Shown one piece after another: positions 61,061 to 64,000 of a DNA stretch of 64,000 bases (position 1 is its first letter; each line of letters starts with the position of its first letter). Source of the stretch: Burkholderia cenocepacia (GTDB taxonomy: Bacteria > Pseudomonadota > Gammaproteobacteria > Burkholderiales > Burkholderiaceae). The notes under the pieces were generated by a model. It saw only the letters and a list, made by a program, of their open reading frames with translations, was not told the DNA's origin and ran no database searches. Where the stretch lies: NCBI RefSeq assembly GCF_900446215.1, contig NZ_UAQZ01000013.1:620001-684000 (forward strand). Direction: 5' to 3'. A program made the translations under genes and the position numbers.

Positions 61061-61144
61061 GCCTGCCCCGCGAGAACGTGAACGATACGATGCGCGCGGC
61101 GTCTTCGAAAGAACCAGCACAAGGAAAATTTCTGGAACCAGCCC

Positions 61145-62611
61145 ATGGATCTCGCGCTGCTCATCTCGTCGCTTGCCGGACAGGACGGCGCGACCACGCA
61201 TAGTCGGCAGGAAGCCCTCTACCGGAGCCTGCGCAGCATGCTGCTGGACGGACACCTGCCGCCCGGCACGCGGCTCGCGTCGACGCGCGTGCTCGCGGCC
61301 GAGCTGGGCATCGCGCGCAATTCCGCGGTCTATGCGTACGAGCGCCTGGCCGAGGAAGGCTTCGTGGCCGCCACGCGCAACGGCACGATCACGCGATGGG
61401 ACGGCCGCACCGACCCGAGCGCCGGTCATGAAGACGGCTCCGCACCGGTCCGCCTGTCGGCGCGCGTGCACGGGCTGGAAAATGCCGATCCCGAGCCCGA
61501 GCGCATGCTGCCGTTCGTTCCCGGCCTGCCGTCGCTCGACGAATTTCCGGTTGCCCAGTGGCGTCGTTGCATCGAGCGCGCATGGAAGACCATCACGCCG
61601 GCCCGGCTCGCGTACGGGCCGGTCGAAGGACTGCCCGAGCTTCGACGCGCGGTGGCCGCGTACATTCGCGTCTCGCGCGGCGTGCGCTGCGACACGGGCC
61701 AGGTATTCATCACCGACGGCACGCAGAGCAGCCTCGAACTGTGCGCGCGCATGCTCGCGAATCCCGGCGAAAACGGCTGGCTCGAGAACCCGTGCTACAA
61801 CGGCGCGAGGACCGCGTTCCGCTCGACCGGCCTGAATCTCGTGCCGATCGAGGTCGATCGCGACGGCATGGCGCCGACCGACGAGCAGTGGCGCACTCAC
61901 CCGCCCCGGCTGATCTATGCGACGCCGTCGCACCAGTACCCGCTCGGCGCGCTGATGAGCCCCGGGCGGCGCACGGCGCTCGTCGAGCGCGCCCGCGCCT
62001 GCGGCGCGTGGATCATCGAGGACGACTACGACAGCGAATTCCGTCACGGCGGCCAGCCGCTGCCCGCGATCCAGGGCCTGCATGCCGACGCGCCGGTGTG
62101 CTATCTCGGCACGTTCAGCAAGACGATGTTTCCGGCCCTTCGGCTCGGCTTCATGGTGGTGCCGCCGGTACTGGTCGACCGCTTCACGAGAACGCTGCGC
62201 GAACTGGTCCATCGCGGCCATTCGGCCGACCAGCTGGCGATGGCCGAATTCATCGATACCGGCCTCTTTGCGCGGCACCTGCGGAAGATGCGGGCGCGCT
62301 ACGCGGACCGGCGCAGCTGCCTCGAAGCGGCACTCGCGCGCCATCTCGGCACGTCGCTGAGCGTGCGGGAAAGCCCGGGCGGCATGCATCTCTCCGCGGA
62401 TCTCGCCGCGCCGCTGCACGATACCGACGTCGCGCGGGCAGCAGCCGCGGAAGGCTTGCTGCTGCAACCGCTGAGCAGCTACTGCATCGGCGACGGCCGC
62501 CGATACAACGGCTTCGTGCTCGGCTATTCAGGGCTGAGCGACGCGACGATCGAGACAGCGGCGATGCAGTTCGCGGCCGTCATCGACCGGCACCGCCGCG
62601 CGCGGCGCTGA
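61145..62611 (+). CDS. MocR/PdxR-type transcriptional regulator (second copy)
   Basis: A 488-residue protein with the MocR layout. The N-terminal GntR winged helix is LYRSLRSMLLDGHLPPGTRLASTRVLAAELGIARNSAVYAYERLAEEGFV (about residues 25-75). A linker follows, then an aminotransferase-like domain (about 110-480). PLP-binding features are WIIEDDYDSEFRHGGQPL and the lysine in TFSKTMFPALRLGF. It should sense PLP and an amine or amino acid. It is divergent from the flavin-binding gene and probably controls it through the direct repeats between them. It is similar in layout to the 22260-23783 regulator but not closely alike in linker or tail. Confidence 0.94.
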   Translation: MDLALLISSLAGQDGATTHSRQEALYRSLRSMLLDGHLPPGTRLASTRVLAAELGIARNSAVYAYERLAEEGFVAATRNGTITRWDGRTDPSAGHEDGSAPVRLSARVHGLENADPEPERMLPFVPGLPSLDEFPVAQWRRCIERAWKTITPARLAYGPVEGLPELRRAVAAYIRVSRGVRCDTGQVFITDGTQSSLELCARMLANPGENGWLENPCYNGARTAFRSTGLNLVPIEVDRDGMAPTDEQWRTHPPRLIYATPSHQYPLGALMSPGRRTALVERARACGAWIIEDDYDSEFRHGGQPLPAIQGLHADAPVCYLGTFSKTMFPALRLGFMVVPPVLVDRFTRTLRELVHRGHSADQLAMAEFIDTGLFARHLRKMRARYADRRSCLEAALARHLGTSLSVRESPGGMHLSADLAAPLHDTDVARAAAAEGLLLQPLSSYCIGDGRRYNGFVLGYSGLSDATIETAAMQFAAVIDRHRRARR

Positions 62612-62618
62612 ATGTCGC

Positions 62619-64000
62619 TCACAGTTGCGATTCGATCGGGAACAGCCCGAGAAACCACACTTCCATCCGCCGCGCGGCGGACACCTCCGGCTCATGATCG
62701 ATCTCGGTGACCTTCCCGCCATCGGTCTGAATCCACTTCAGTCGCCCTTTGCCGGCCGGATCGGTTCTCGGCTCGACACGCCAGGCGATCTGGTCGAGTC
62801 GCCCTTCCAGGTCGTTGGCGACCTGCGATGCAATCGCCGGGCTCTCGCAGTAAACGCCGATTTCCGTATTGAGGTTCAACGAGCGCGGATCGAGATTCAT
62901 CGACCCGATGAAGATGCTCTTGTGATCGAACACGTAGGTCTTCGCATGCAGCGACGCGCGCGACGAGCCGATGATGACCTGCTTCGAAATGCTCTTGTCG
63001 CCCGATGGCCGGCGCTCGTAAAGCCGCACGCCCGCATTCACCAGATCGCTTCGATAGCGCCGGTAGCCGGCATGCACGGCCGCCACGTCGGTCGACGCGA
63101 GCGAATTGGTCAGCACCGTCACGCGCACGCCGCGCGCCGTCAGCGCGCGCAGCCGCTCGACGACGTCCTTGCCCGGCACGAAATACGGCGACACGATCAG
63201 CAGGTCGTGCTGCGGCTGCAACGCGAGCGCACGCAACTGCGGCATCAGATGCCCGTCGCTGTCCTTTGGCGCGTGCGCGATCTTCGACGGATCGTCGTAC
63301 AGCACCGTCGCATGCCCCCACGACAGCTCCGTGCCCTGCCCGTGGACGATCCGGTCGAGCCGCTGCCGGGCTTCCAGCACGTACGGATTGTCCTCCATGG
63401 CCCGCAGGTAGTCGCGCAGCCGTTCGCGCTCGCGGTCGAGCCCGCCTGGCGCCGCATCGTGGCCGACCAGCGTATCGACCGGATACGCGTACGGCGAATT
63501 CCAGAACGTGTCGAATTCGGTCGAGATGTCCTTCACGACCGGGCCGTGAACCACGACGTCGAGATCGCCGAATTCCAGCATCGACGACGCGCCGAAGTAC
63601 TCGTCGCCGATATTGCGGCCGCCGACGATCGCCGCCTGGTTGTCCGCGATCATCGCCTTGTTGTGCATGCGCCGGTTGACGCGCGAAAACTCGAATACCG
63701 TGCCGAGCTTCTTGAACCGGCGCGTGGCCACCGGATTGAACAGCCGGATCTCGATGTTCGGATGCGCGCTGATCTCGAGCAGCTTGCGGTCGTCCGCGTT
63801 GGTGCCGAGATCGTCGAGCAGCGCGCGCACGCGCACGCCGCGATCGGCCGCGCGGATGACCGCATCGGCCAGTTCGTGGCCGGTCAGGTCGTCGTGCCAG
63901 ATGTAGTACTGAAGGTCCAGCGAGCGGTCGGCGCGATCGGCGAGCAACACGCGGGCGTCCAGCGCATCGACCGGATCGGTCAGCAAATGAAATGCGTCCT
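62619..64000 (-). CDS. phospholipase D family protein, cardiolipin synthase-like (5' end outside the window)
   Basis: At least 460 residues are present, and the frame stays open past the right edge, so the N-terminus is missing. Two HKD motifs are visible: RMHNKAMIADNQAAIVGGRNIGDEY near the N-terminal end and SLHAKTYVFDHKSIFIGSMNLDPRS in the C-terminal half. Nearby are SLDLQYYIWHDDLTG and LIVSPYFVPGKDVVERLRALTARGVRVTVLTNS. The layout resembles ClsC/YmdC-type enzymes that condense phospholipids, acting in the periplasm or inner membrane. The stop lies 7 bp from the convergent MocR-type gene. Confidence 0.9.
   Translation of the reverse strand, partial: DAFHLLTDPVDALDARVLLADRADRSLDLQYYIWHDDLTGHELADAVIRAADRGVRVRALLDDLGTNADDRKLLEISAHPNIEIRLFNPVATRRFKKLGTVFEFSRVNRRMHNKAMIADNQAAIVGGRNIGDEYFGASSMLEFGDLDVVVHGPVVKDISTEFDTFWNSPYAYPVDTLVGHDAAPGGLDRERERLRDYLRAMEDNPYVLEARQRLDRIVHGQGTELSWGHATVLYDDPSKIAHAPKDSDGHLMPQLRALALQPQHDLLIVSPYFVPGKDVVERLRALTARGVRVTVLTNSLASTDVAAVHAGYRRYRSDLVNAGVRLYERRPSGDKSISKQVIIGSSRASLHAKTYVFDHKSIFIGSMNLDPRSLNLNTEIGVYCESPAIASQVANDLEGRLDQIAWRVEPRTDPAGKGRLKWIQTDGGKVTEIDHEPEVSAARRMEVWFLGLFPIESQL

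Overview
The window is GC-rich, densely coded DNA from a beta-proteobacterium, most likely a Burkholderia cepacia complex species and probably its second replicon (inference). Reasons: very high GC with strongly GC-biased third codon positions; a lipA-lif pair whose 364-residue lipase has the length, cleavage site and active-site layout of the classical B. cepacia lipase; a DUF4148 protein; several drug-efflux loci; and a TCA gene block of the kind carried on Burkholderia secondary chromosomes. I saw no tRNA, rRNA, insertion sequence, phage gene or CRISPR array.

Region 1 (1-12.3 kb) is a central-carbon block. gltA (partial), sdhE, sdhB, sdhA, sdhD and sdhC read leftward as the order sdhCDAB-sdhE-gltA. 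A GntR/UTRA regulator also reads leftward. mdh, a citrate-lyase/HpcH-like gene, a small secreted protein, prpD and acnA read rightward. A perfect 16-bp palindrome and a good sigma70 promoter lie in the gntR-mdh divergent region. Region 2 (12.3-17.5 kb) holds an overlapping arsR/AHSA1/DUF1801 operon, a secreted S53 (sedolisin-type) protease and a DHA2-type MFS exporter. Region 3 (17.6-23.8 kb) is a PotABCD-type ABC importer divergent from a MocR/PdxR-type regulator, with an inverted repeat between them.

Region 4 (23.8-31.1 kb) has lipA with its foldase, an OprC-like TonB receptor with a DUF2946 protein and a cytochrome b561, a Pr6Pr membrane protein and a non-catalytic LysM/LytM lipoprotein. 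Region 5 (31.5-41.2 kb) is mixed: a small unknown gene, a DUF4148 protein, gnd, a Sir2 deacylase coupled to a DUF938 protein, a GNAT enzyme, a flavin oxidoreductase and a large MscS channel. A convincing minus-strand terminator in the ~1 kb gap at 35.6-36.6 kb suggests an unannotated small RNA.

Region 6 (41.2-57.7 kb) is a resistance and stress cluster. It holds a TetR-controlled EmrAB-type pump with its outer membrane factor, a periplasmic catalase (katB) with its ankyrin partner (ankB), a VirK-like secreted protein, an APH(3')-type aminoglycoside phosphotransferase, and a complete RND tripartite pump followed by an AdeR-like response regulator. Overlapping the regulator is a remnant of its histidine kinase that lacks both the phosphoacceptor histidine and the ATPase domain. 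Region 7 (57.7-64 kb) has a second S53 protease behind a long noncoding leader, a pyridoxamine-oxidase-like protein divergent from a second MocR-type regulator with 18-bp direct repeats between them, and a partial phospholipase D/cardiolipin synthase-like gene running off the end.

The most notable items are the kinase remnant, the candidate small RNA, the two MocR-type operator arrangements, a palindrome shared by the lipA and protease/arsR upstream regions, and the TetR regulator with a histone-H1-like tail.
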